The notes below the pieces were generated by a model. It was given only the letters and a program-made list of their open reading frames with translations, did no database searches and had not been told where the DNA came from. From Patiriisocius sp047731265 (GTDB taxonomy: Bacteria; Bacteroidota; Bacteroidia; Flavobacteriales; Flavobacteriaceae): a stretch of DNA of 64,000 nt. Of this stretch, positions 43,825 through 51,859 are shown one piece after another. The position numbers were made by a program, and so were the translations under genes. Every line of letters begins with the position of its first letter. Positions within the stretch are counted from its first letter, which is position 1. The stretch spans positions 3,100,001 to 3,164,000 of the forward strand of contig NZ_CP159835.1 in NCBI RefSeq assembly GCF_047731265.1, in the 5' to 3' direction.

Positions 43825-45684
43825 ATGAAAAACAAAGATACTGCACCAAAGCAAGACGGAATTACAAGACAACCGTTTCCTAATTCTACAAAGGTCTATG
43901 TAGCAGGAAAAATTTACCCACAAATTAAAGTGGCAATGCGTGAAATTGCGTTAAGCGATACCAAAGATTCGTTGACCAAAAAGAAAACCAGTAACGAGCC
44001 TATTACCGTATACGATACTTCTGGTCCTTACACAGATGCTAATAAAGAAATTAATGTTCATTTAGGAATTGAAAGAATTCGGGAACAGTGGGTTTTAGAT
44101 AGAAACGACACAGAACAGTTAGCCGAATTTTCTTCTAAATATTGTAACGAGCGTCTAAACGATAAAAGTTTAGATCATATGCGTTTTTCTTTATTGAAAA
44201 AGCCCCAACGCGCTAAAAAAGGAAAAAATGTAACGCAACTGCACTACGCTAAAAAGGGAATCATTACTCCAGAAATGGAATACATCGCTATTCGAGAAAA
44301 CCAACGAATTGACGAAATGACCATGATAAAAAAACAACATAAAGGGGAACATTTTGGCGCTTCTATTCCAGATAAAATTACACCAGAATTTGTGCGTTCA
44401 GAGGTTGCGAGAGGTCGCGCAGTTATCCCGTCAAACATCAATCATCCAGAAGCAGAACCTATGATTTTAGGGCGAAATTTCTTGGTGAAAATAAATGCAA
44501 ATATTGGTAATTCTGCGGTAACATCTTCTATAGAAGAGGAAGTAGAAAAAGCAGTTTGGGCCTGTCGCTGGGGAGCAGATAATATCATGGATTTATCTAC
44601 TGGAGAAAATATTCACGAAACGCGTGAGTGGATCGTCCGTAATTCTCCAGTCCCAATTGGTACCGTGCCAATTTACCAAGCTTTAGAAAAAGTAAACGGA
44701 GTTGCAGAAGATTTAACGTGGGAGATTTTCCGTGACACCTTAATTGAACAAGCAGAACAAGGCGTCGATTATTTCACCATTCATGCAGGCGTTTTGTTAC
44801 GTTACATTCCAATGACAGCAAATCGCGTTACAGGCATCGTTTCTCGAGGGGGTTCTATCATGGCAAAATGGTGTTTAGCACATCATAAAGAAAGCTTTTT
44901 ATTCACACATTTCGAGGATATTTGTGACATCCTAAAACAGTACGATGTGTCTTTTTCTTTAGGGGACGGCTTGCGTCCAGGTTCTATTGCAGATGCAAAT
45001 GATGAAGCCCAGTTTGCAGAGTTAGAAACGTTGGGCCAATTAACTCAAATTGCTCGTAAGCACGAAGTACAGTGTTTTATAGAAGGTCCAGGACACGTGC
45101 CAATGCACATGATCAAAGAGAATATGGAAAGACAAATTGAGGTTTGTGACGAAGCACCTTTTTACACATTAGGACCTTTAACCACAGATATCGCACCGGG
45201 TTATGACCATATTACTTCAGGTATTGGCGCAGCAATGATTGGTTGGTTTGGTTGCGCAATGTTATGTTATGTAACCCCAAAGGAGCACTTAGGCTTGCCT
45301 AATAAAGAAGATGTTCGTGTGGGAGTTGTTACCTATAAATTGGCTGCCCACGCTGCCGATCTAGCAAAAGGACATCCCGGTTCTCAGCACAGAGATAACG
45401 CGTTAAGTCTGGCTCGTTTTGAATTCCGCTGGTTGGATCAATTCAATTTAGGACTAGATCCGGAGCGTGCGTTAGAGTATCACGATGAAACCTTACCTGC
45501 TGATGGTGCAAAAGTGGCACATTTTTGTTCTATGTGTGGCCCAAAATTCTGTTCTATGAAAATTTCTCAAGAAGTTAGAGATTTTGCAGCCAAAAACGAC
45601 ATCGTGGATAATGAGGTCATTGCAAAAGGTTTTGTAGAAAAATCGAAAGAGTTTAAGCACAAAGGGTCTAAAATATATTTGTAA
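43825..45684 (+). CDS. thiC: ThiC, phosphomethylpyrimidine synthase
   Basis: 619 aa, full length. Radical-SAM enzyme converting aminoimidazole ribotide to HMP-phosphate. The unusual C-terminal cluster motif CX2CX4C is intact in HFCSMCGPKFCSMKISQ. Other family marks are NINHPEAEPMILGRNFLVKI, FTIHAGVLLRYIPMTANRVT and GPLTTDIAPGYDHITSGIGA. The N-terminal domain (NSTKVYVAG, DTSGPYTD) is also present. Located second in the riboswitch-controlled operon. Followed by the hairpin pair at 45700. Confidence 0.97.
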   Translation: MKNKDTAPKQDGITRQPFPNSTKVYVAGKIYPQIKVAMREIALSDTKDSLTKKKTSNEPITVYDTSGPYTDANKEINVHLGIERIREQWVLDRNDTEQLAEFSSKYCNERLNDKSLDHMRFSLLKKPQRAKKGKNVTQLHYAKKGIITPEMEYIAIRENQRIDEMTMIKKQHKGEHFGASIPDKITPEFVRSEVARGRAVIPSNINHPEAEPMILGRNFLVKINANIGNSAVTSSIEEEVEKAVWACRWGADNIMDLSTGENIHETREWIVRNSPVPIGTVPIYQALEKVNGVAEDLTWEIFRDTLIEQAEQGVDYFTIHAGVLLRYIPMTANRVTGIVSRGGSIMAKWCLAHHKESFLFTHFEDICDILKQYDVSFSLGDGLRPGSIADANDEAQFAELETLGQLTQIARKHEVQCFIEGPGHVPMHMIKENMERQIEVCDEAPFYTLGPLTTDIAPGYDHITSGIGAAMIGWFGCAMLCYVTPKEHLGLPNKEDVRVGVVTYKLAAHAADLAKGHPGSQHRDNALSLARFEFRWLDQFNLGLDPERALEYHDETLPADGAKVAHFCSMCGPKFCSMKISQEVRDFAAKNDIVDNEVIAKGFVEKSKEFKHKGSKIYL

Positions 45685-45699
45685 GATAATGAGGGAGTT

Positions 45700-45761
45700 C
45701 CCACGCCAAAAAAAAGGCGTGGGCGGGCTTTCCGTTATATCTTTTGCTGAAAAAGCAAAAG
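45700..45761. repeat. double-hairpin intergenic element
   Basis: First stem CCCACGCC (45700-45707) and GGCGTGGG (45716-45723) around eight A. Second stem CTTTTGCT (45741-45748) and AGCAAAAG (45754-45761). The adjoining GGATGCCACTACAATCCCTA resembles, from memory, a dispersed intergenic repeat of Flavobacteriaceae. It could attenuate transcription after thiC or stabilise its 3' end. Confidence 0.6.
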
Positions 45762-45853
45762 GATGCCACTACAATCCCTAACTCAAAAAAAAGAGGTAGT
45801 GTCATTACCAATAGAACACGATGAAATAATCTCTTAAGCAAAATCACAGCACC

Positions 45854-46450
45854 ATGATACTACTTATAGCACCAGAAAACGATCTCCCAAAAGAAATTGA
45901 AATACTGCACCAGTTGTTTGAAGAAGGTTTAGGGGTGTATCATTTTAGAAAGCCACAAAAAAACTACGAACAACACGTGGCCTATCTAAACCTTATAGAT
46001 AAAAAATATCATGACCGTATTGTGGTGCATTATTATCACGAACTAGTCAATGATTTTAATCTAAAAGGGGTTCATTTTAAAGAACAAAAAAGAATAGCTC
46101 ATATCGATAATCCCGGAGCCTATTTTAAGAACCTAAACATGTTTGGTAAAACGATAAGTTCCTCCTTTCATGAACCTGAAATACTAGAAAGTTGCGAATT
46201 CGAATTCGATTATCATATACTGAGTCCTGTGTTCTCATCCATCTCTAAACAAGGATATCAAGGCAGGGGTTTTAAGGTCAATCATATTGATAAAATAATT
46301 ATTGGAGTGGGCGGAATTAGTTTAGAAAACGTGGAAGAAACTTTAAAACTTGGTTTTAATGGAATTGGTGTTTTAGGGGATGTTTGGAATGCTGAAGACC
46401 CAATAGCGCGTTTTAAAAGTATCAAAAAGAAGTTTGAGTTATTAAATTAA
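45854..46450 (+). CDS. TenI/ThiE-like thiamine phosphate synthase-family protein
   Basis: 198 aa TIM-barrel of the ThiE/TenI superfamily: MILLIAPENDLPKEIEIL, GLGVYHFRKPQKNYEQHV, DYHILSPVFSSISKQGYQGR and IIGVGGISLENVEETLKLG with GIGVLGDVWN. It is shorter than the ThiE at 46932, and the pyrimidine-binding residues of ThiE are less clear, so a TenI-like thiazole tautomerase role is more likely. Its place between thiC and thiD fits the Bacteroidota thi operon. Confidence 0.85.
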   Translation: MILLIAPENDLPKEIEILHQLFEEGLGVYHFRKPQKNYEQHVAYLNLIDKKYHDRIVVHYYHELVNDFNLKGVHFKEQKRIAHIDNPGAYFKNLNMFGKTISSSFHEPEILESCEFEFDYHILSPVFSSISKQGYQGRGFKVNHIDKIIIGVGGISLENVEETLKLGFNGIGVLGDVWNAEDPIARFKSIKKKFELLN

Positions 46451-46596
46451 TGGTTCACCCGAGTGATTTTTATAAAGAAATAATGGAATAAAATATATGA
46501 AAAACACACTTCTAAATGCCTTATTTTGGTTAATTAACAAGTAAATAGATTTGTGTGTCGATTGGAAGAGACAGATCAAAACAAAGAATTAAAATA

Positions 46597-46908
46597 GTGA
46601 AAGAACATAACTATATACTATCCATAGCAGGTTTAGACCCATCAAGTGACGCAGGTATTACTTCAGATATTAAAACATTTAAAGCCCATAACTTATACGG
46701 ATTATCAGTTTGTACGGCAGTTACAGTTCAAAATGATATAGCGTTTAAGAACTGTGTTTGGATAAAGAAAAAAGTAATCTTAAATCAAATAGAAATACTT
46801 TTTAAATGCTTTCCAATTTCCGTAGTAAAAATAGGGGTCATAGAATCTTGGCATGGTTTACTAGAAGTAATTAAAACACAGTTTTTAAATTCTAATTCCT
46901 CTTTATAA
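46597..46908 (+). pseudogene. thiD: truncated ThiD (HMP / HMP-phosphate kinase)
   Basis: From GTG 46597 the frame encodes the ThiD N-terminus: YILSIAGLDPSSDAGITSDI, then TFKAHNLYGLSVCTAVTVQN, and a PISVVKIGVIES segment. It stops after about 103 residues at NSNSSL, while ThiD is about 250-270. The missing half holds the ATP-binding and catalytic parts (including the GTGC anion hole). The next gene starts 23 bp later, so the half is deleted rather than displaced. In the same operon ThiC makes HMP-P, which needs ThiD; another kinase gene elsewhere must cover this or the strain is impaired. Confidence 0.8.
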
Positions 46909-46931
46909 GGGTCTCATAATTATCAGAACTA

Positions 46932-47600
46932 ATGATTGGCAAATTACACTATATTACAAAAGGCGAATTGCCCGAAGACCATATAAAAAATCTGCAAAAA
47001 GCTTGCGCCTCTGGTGTTGATTGGGTGCAATTGCGCATAAAAAACAGCGATCCTAAACAGATTTTAGAGGCGGCTAAGAAAGCGAGAACCATTACAGCGC
47101 GTTTTCAAGCAAAATTAATTATAAATGATTATTATAAAATAGCAAAAGAAGTAAAAGCAGACGGGGTTCATTTAGGAGCAACCGATGCGTGTCCTATAGT
47201 TGTTCGCAACTATTTAGGAAAATCTTTTATTATAGGAGGCACTGCAAATACGCTGGAAGATTGCAAGAATTTACTAGCCAAAAAAGTAGATTATATTGGT
47301 TTAGGTCCTTATCAATTTACAAAAACAAAAAAGAGCTTAAGTCCGATTTTAGGACTAGCAGGTTACAAAAATTTATTAGAAAAACTTCAAACCGACATCC
47401 CAATAATAGCCATTGGAGGTATTACTTTGGATAAGGTTTCGGAAATTATGGAAACAGGCATTTATGGCGTTGCAGTTTCTGGAGCAATAACAAAAGATGG
47501 TACTAGTATTCCAATGTTCCATAAAATTTTAAAGACCCAAAAACTCACTAGAACAAGTATTAAAAAAGAGACCATAAATAGTTTTAAAAAGAAAAAATGA
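46932..47600 (+). CDS. thiE: ThiE, thiamine phosphate synthase
   Basis: 222 aa. Couples HMP-PP and thiazole phosphate. Typical pieces: MIGKLHYITKGELPEDHI, GVDWVQLRIKNSDPKQILEA, KLIINDYYKIAKEVKADGVH with LGATD, IIGGTANTLEDCKNLL, VDYIGLGPYQFTKTKK and IAIGGITLDKVSEIMETGIY. The QLR, IND, DGVHLG and GPxxxTxTK motifs that bind pyrophosphate and pyrimidine are all present, so this is the true ThiE of the operon. Start 23 bp after the broken thiD; overlaps thiG by 4 bp. Confidence 0.94.
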   Translation: MIGKLHYITKGELPEDHIKNLQKACASGVDWVQLRIKNSDPKQILEAAKKARTITARFQAKLIINDYYKIAKEVKADGVHLGATDACPIVVRNYLGKSFIIGGTANTLEDCKNLLAKKVDYIGLGPYQFTKTKKSLSPILGLAGYKNLLEKLQTDIPIIAIGGITLDKVSEIMETGIYGVAVSGAITKDGTSIPMFHKILKTQKLTRTSIKKETINSFKKKK

Positions 47601-48367
47601 ACGATATATTAAAAATAGCAGACAAAGAATTTACCTCTCGTTTATTCACAGGAACTGGAAAGTTTAGTACTTCAAAATTAATGCAAGACGCATTATTGGC
47701 ATCAGAAAGTGAGTTGGTCACGGTTGCTTTAAAAAGAGTAAATATTCAAAATAAAGAAGATGATATTTTAACACACTTAAATCATAGTCATATTAATTTA
47801 TTGCCAAATACATCTGGAGTTAGAACCGCTAAAGAAGCGGTTTTTGCTGCCCAATTAGCACGTGAAGCTTTAGAAACCAATTGGATTAAATTAGAAATTC
47901 ATCCAGATCCAAAATACTTATTACCAGACCCAATAGAGACACTTAAGGCAGCTAAGGAATTGGTCAAATTAGGCTTCGTCGTTATGCCTTACATTCACGC
48001 TGATCCTGTTTTATGTAAAAGACTTGAAGATGTAGGTTCGCAGTGTGTAATGCCATTAGGCGCGCCAATTGGTACAAATAAAGGCATTAAAACCGTTGAT
48101 TTTTTAGAGATCATTATAGAACAAAGTAATGTTCCTGTTATTGTAGATGCGGGTATTGGCAGTCCATCGCATGCCGCTTATGCGATGGAATTGGGTGCAG
48201 ACGCTGTTTTAGTAAACACTGCAATTGCAGTGTCAAAAAACCCAATAATCATGGCAAAAGCCTTTAAAATGGCCGTAGAAGCTGGACGCATGGCTTACAA
48301 TGCAAAATTAGCATCGGTAAAAAAATATGCGGAAGGAAGTAGCCCTTTAACATCATTTCTTAATTAG
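47597..48367 (+). CDS. thiG: ThiG, thiazole synthase
   Basis: 256 aa. Family start DILKIADKEFTSRLFTGTGKF, then LPNTSGVRTAKEAVFAAQLA, the catalytic lysine region WIKLEIHPDPKYLLPDPIET and the late GIGSPSHAAYAMELGADAVL with NTAIAVSKNP. It forms the thiazole phosphate from deoxyxylulose phosphate, dehydroglycine from ThiH and sulfur from ThiS. Overlaps thiE by 4 bp, 37 bp before thiH. Complete. Confidence 0.96.
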   Translation: MNDILKIADKEFTSRLFTGTGKFSTSKLMQDALLASESELVTVALKRVNIQNKEDDILTHLNHSHINLLPNTSGVRTAKEAVFAAQLAREALETNWIKLEIHPDPKYLLPDPIETLKAAKELVKLGFVVMPYIHADPVLCKRLEDVGSQCVMPLGAPIGTNKGIKTVDFLEIIIEQSNVPVIVDAGIGSPSHAAYAMELGADAVLVNTAIAVSKNPIIMAKAFKMAVEAGRMAYNAKLASVKKYAEGSSPLTSFLN

Positions 48368-48404
48368 ATCGTACGAAAAAAATAAAATATTAAAAGCAAA
48401 GAAA

Positions 48405-49517
48405 ATGTCATTTAAAAATACTTTTAACACCTACGATTGGGATACTTTAGAAAAAGAGATCTATGGGTATACTACTATTAATGTTAGGGAGGTTCTTGAT
48501 AAAGAGACCATCAATTTAGAAGATTTTAAAGTTTTAATTTCTCCTGCAGCAGAGCCTTTTATAGAAGAAATGGCACAGCGTAGTGCTGCAATAACAAAAA
48601 AACGATTTGGGAATACAATGCAAATGTATATTCCTATGTATTTGTCTAACGAATGTCAAAATATTTGCACCTATTGCGGCTTTAGTCTAACGAATAAAAT
48701 ACCACGTAAAACATTAAATGATAGCGAAATTTTAAAAGAGGTTAGCCTTCTAAAATCCAAAGGATACGATCATATTTTATTAGTTACAGGGGAAGCTAAT
48801 AAAACCGTTGGTGTTGCTTATTTAAAACACGCCATTGAATTGATTCGAGAACATTTTTCTAATATCAGTATAGAAGTGCAACCGCTAAATCAAGATGAAT
48901 ATAAACAGCTTATCGATGCTGGCCTTTACGCCGTATTGGTGTACCAAGAAACCTATCACAAGGCGACTTACAAAATTCACCATCCTAAAGGTAAAAAGTC
49001 AAATTTTGATTATCGCTTAGACACCGCCGATAGATTGGGAAAAGCTGGGATTCACAAAATAGGAATTGGTGCTTTATTCGGCCTAGAAGACTGGCGAGTG
49101 GATAGTTTTTATACCGCACTTCATTTAAAATATCTGCAAAAAAAATATTGGAAAACAAAATACTCAATATCTTTCCCTAGACTTAGACCTCACCAAGGTG
49201 AAGTTCAGCCAAAAGTTGAAATGACTGATTCTGATTTGGTTCAATTAATTTGTGCTTATAGACTATTAGATGAAGATGTTGAACTATCTATGTCCACTAG
49301 AGAAAGTGAAAAATTTAGAGATAATATTATCCAATTAGGAATAACCTCTATTAGTGCTGAATCTAAGACAAACCCGGGTGGTTATGCCGTTGACCCACAA
49401 TCCCTAGAGCAATTTGAAATTTCGGACGAAAGGAATACCGAAGAAATACAACAAATGATTAAATCTAAAGGGTATGAAGTTGTTTGGAAAGATTGGGACA
49501 TAACATACTCTAAATGA
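48405..49517 (+). CDS. thiH: ThiH, radical-SAM tyrosine lyase (2-iminoacetate synthase)
   Basis: 370 aa. Radical SAM cluster motif CX3CX2C in NECQNICTYCGFSLTNKIP. LLVTGEANKTVGVAYL and IEVQPLNQDEYKQLIDAGLY match ThiH, and SMSTRESEKFRDNIIQLGIT lies in the C-terminal region. It cleaves tyrosine to dehydroglycine for ThiG, implying the anaerobic/radical route and not ThiO. Directly followed by thiF after 7 bp. Confidence 0.96.
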   Translation: MSFKNTFNTYDWDTLEKEIYGYTTINVREVLDKETINLEDFKVLISPAAEPFIEEMAQRSAAITKKRFGNTMQMYIPMYLSNECQNICTYCGFSLTNKIPRKTLNDSEILKEVSLLKSKGYDHILLVTGEANKTVGVAYLKHAIELIREHFSNISIEVQPLNQDEYKQLIDAGLYAVLVYQETYHKATYKIHHPKGKKSNFDYRLDTADRLGKAGIHKIGIGALFGLEDWRVDSFYTALHLKYLQKKYWKTKYSISFPRLRPHQGEVQPKVEMTDSDLVQLICAYRLLDEDVELSMSTRESEKFRDNIIQLGITSISAESKTNPGGYAVDPQSLEQFEISDERNTEEIQQMIKSKGYEVVWKDWDITYSK

Positions 49518-49524
49518 TAATATT

Positions 49525-50580
49525 ATGGAACTTACAAAAGCAGAAAAACAGCAATATACGCGACATCTAATTCTTGAAGAAATTGGTTTAGAAGGCCAAT
49601 TAAAACTGAAGCGTGCAAAAATATTAGTAATTGGAGCTGGAGGACTTGGTTGTCCTATATTACAGTACCTGTCTGCTGCAGGAGTTGGCAGCATTGGTAT
49701 CATTGATAATGACGTTGTAGAGCAATCTAATTTGCAACGCCAAATACTCTATACGCATCAAGATATTGGAAAAAACAAAGCAGAATCTGCTTTTAAACAT
49801 TTACAATTATTAAATCCTTACATCAAGTTTGATGTCTATAAAACAAGGCTTACAAAAGACAATGCCCTTGATTTATTTGAAAAATATGATATTGTTATAG
49901 ATGGAACGGATAACTTTTCCACTAAATATTTAATTAATGATGCTGCTGTATTGGTTAAAAAACCTGTTGTATTTGGCTCTATTTATAAGTTTGAAGGTCA
50001 AGTATCTGTATTTAATTATAAAAATGGTCCAACCTATAGATGCCTGTATCCAACACCTTCCATACCAAGTGACGGCCCTAATTGCTCTGAGATAGGGGTT
50101 TTGGGTGTGCTTCCAGGGATTATAGGTGCATTACAAGCGAATGAAGTATTAAAGATTATCTGTCAAATAGGGGATGTTTTATCTGAAAAATTACTGACCT
50201 ATAACCTCTTAACAATGCAGCAAACACTATTTAATTTTAAAAAGAATGATGCCTTACAAATTAAAGCCTTGGCCAATGATTATGAGTTTGCTTGTGGCCT
50301 ATCAAAAGATAATTTAGTAATTACACTAAGTGCATTAGAAAACCAAGTTGGAAAGTATAATTTATTAGATGTGCGTGAAGACTCTGAAAGAAAATTATAT
50401 CATATTGGTGGACAGCACATTCCGCTAGGAGAGCTTGCAAACAGAGTACATGAAATTAATAAGGACAAAGATATCGTCGTTTATTGTAAATCAGGAGTAC
50501 GCAGTAAAAGGGCCATTGAGATATTAAAAGAAAAAGGCCTTGAGAATACATTGTTACAATTAGAAGGAATGACTTTTTAA
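49525..50580 (+). CDS. thiF: ThiF/MoeB-like adenylyltransferase with C-terminal rhodanese domain
   Basis: 351 aa. E1-like ATP-binding domain with KILVIGAGGLGCPILQYLSA (GxGxxG), SNLQRQILYTHQDIGKNKAE and VIDGTDNFSTKYLINDAAV. A rhodanese domain occupies about 260-350, with the persulfide Cys in VVYCKSGVRSKRAI. Zinc CxxC motifs are largely lacking (only YRCLYP and one later Cys), which may be normal for the group. It adenylates the Gly-Gly of ThiS, and the rhodanese part supplies sulfur. Last gene of the thiamine operon. Confidence 0.93.
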   Translation: MELTKAEKQQYTRHLILEEIGLEGQLKLKRAKILVIGAGGLGCPILQYLSAAGVGSIGIIDNDVVEQSNLQRQILYTHQDIGKNKAESAFKHLQLLNPYIKFDVYKTRLTKDNALDLFEKYDIVIDGTDNFSTKYLINDAAVLVKKPVVFGSIYKFEGQVSVFNYKNGPTYRCLYPTPSIPSDGPNCSEIGVLGVLPGIIGALQANEVLKIICQIGDVLSEKLLTYNLLTMQQTLFNFKKNDALQIKALANDYEFACGLSKDNLVITLSALENQVGKYNLLDVREDSERKLYHIGGQHIPLGELANRVHEINKDKDIVVYCKSGVRSKRAIEILKEKGLENTLLQLEGMTF

Positions 50581-51152
50581 ATACCATCCAATCCCATTTG
50601 TATAGCCACGTTTAATTCTTTTCTTTCCTCACAGATTACTCGTACCTCTTTTATTTAATTAGTAAGGAAGTCGTGAATCGTTAATACCCTTGGCTAGCGA
50701 CAAATCCCGTGCTTCGGTTTCATTAACATCGCAGCAAAAATATACCAAGAAAAAAATAAAGAATAAGATATAATATACCTCATATTTTCAACAAATCAAG
50801 GAACGAAAATTCAAGAACCAATAATATAAAATAGAAATCTTGTGGGTAAAGCTCAAGTTACATAAGGCAATAGTAGTATGGTATATTTTACCAATAGGTT
50901 GATCCTAAGTGTGGCGCTATTTGCAGTCCATTGATGCTCTGGAAAAATAAGGAAATCATATCTATTCGTTATAACCTATTCCTAAAATTTGAAACGCTTG
51001 TGATTTCAAAATATTCCATTATTAAGGCCCTTTCAATTCTTTTAATCATACTACATTGAGGCTTGTTAAAGATTATAAGTATGAGGGCCTTGTAATGTAA
51101 TTAGACCAAACGCAAATATAATATTTGTTTTATACTGCTTAGAATGGACAAA
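50581..51152. repeat. gap with dispersed repeat copy 5 (50624-50885)
   Basis: TTTCCTCACAGATTACTCGT opens the copy, AAGAAAAAAATAAAGAA (50749-50765) is identical to copy 1, and GCTCAAGTTACATAAGGCAA near 50850-50869 is a worn closing box. No gene on either strand; 50890-51152 shows nothing further. Confidence 0.6.
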
Positions 51153-51695
51153 TTAAGGTACTAAGAATTCACCAGACCAATCAGTATCCATTCTAGAAAA
51201 CAAAACCCTTAAATGATTAGGACGCTTTAGACGTAAATATTCAATCGTATTGGGTATGAGTTTTACAGGACAGAAATAATTTTCTTTTGATTTGTAAGCT
51301 ACATCATCCGGGTTTTTTATTGGGGTGCCAGGTGTTCTATTAGTGGTATAATCTTTTCTAGACGACTCCTGTATGGTATGCCAATAAGTTGCAATTTGTT
51401 CTTTATCTGTTATTAATTCGGCTTTTCCCACAACCCGTATTTGCAGTAGCTTTTTAGGATTATAAAATAAAGCGCTAAATTCAGAATTATTTTGAAAATC
51501 TCTTATTTTTTGAGTTCTGCTATCGGTATAAAATACTAAACTTAAGTCTAACAATGTTTTACGCAACACTACCGTTCGCTGCCTTGGTTTGCCATTTTCA
51601 TTGGTCGCCAAGGCGAAATAACGAAACGGATGACGTTTTTTTGAATGTCCATTAACAAGTTCTCGTTTGGCTTCTTCTAGGAGTTGATTCTTCAA
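51153..51695 (-). CDS. pyridoxamine 5'-phosphate oxidase-family FMN protein
   Basis: 180 aa split-barrel flavoprotein. KRHPFRYFALATNENGKPRQ, RTVVLRKTLLDLSLVFYTDS, RTQKIRDFQNNSEFSALFYN and KKLLQIRVVGKAELITDKEQ match the Alr4036/PNPOx group that binds FMN. The end has VKLIPNTIEYLRLKRPNHLR. It lacks the full C-terminal PNPOx dimerisation motif of true PdxH, so vitamin B6 synthesis is not assured. It is divergent from the FUSC gene and isolated. Confidence 0.85.
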   Translation of the reverse strand: MKNQLLEEAKRELVNGHSKKRHPFRYFALATNENGKPRQRTVVLRKTLLDLSLVFYTDSRTQKIRDFQNNSEFSALFYNPKKLLQIRVVGKAELITDKEQIATYWHTIQESSRKDYTTNRTPGTPIKNPDDVAYKSKENYFCPVKLIPNTIEYLRLKRPNHLRVLFSRMDTDWSGEFLVP

Positions 51696-51859
51696 TTTTA
51701 TTGGTTTAATTAAAACTATTTTATATTAAAATGGCTTAAACATTTTTGTGCTTGAGACGAATTTTAATGGCATTAATGATCAAACAACCACTTAAATAAT
51801 CTTACGAGATTACAATTTACCTCAATTACCCTAACTTTACAATCAAATTATAATACCAC

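Noticed and set aside
46555..46596. Upstream start at 46555 for the truncated thiD
   Set aside because: The extra residues (SIGRDRSKQRIKIV) are not part of ThiD; GTG 46597 gives the usual start KEHNYILSIAGLDPS.
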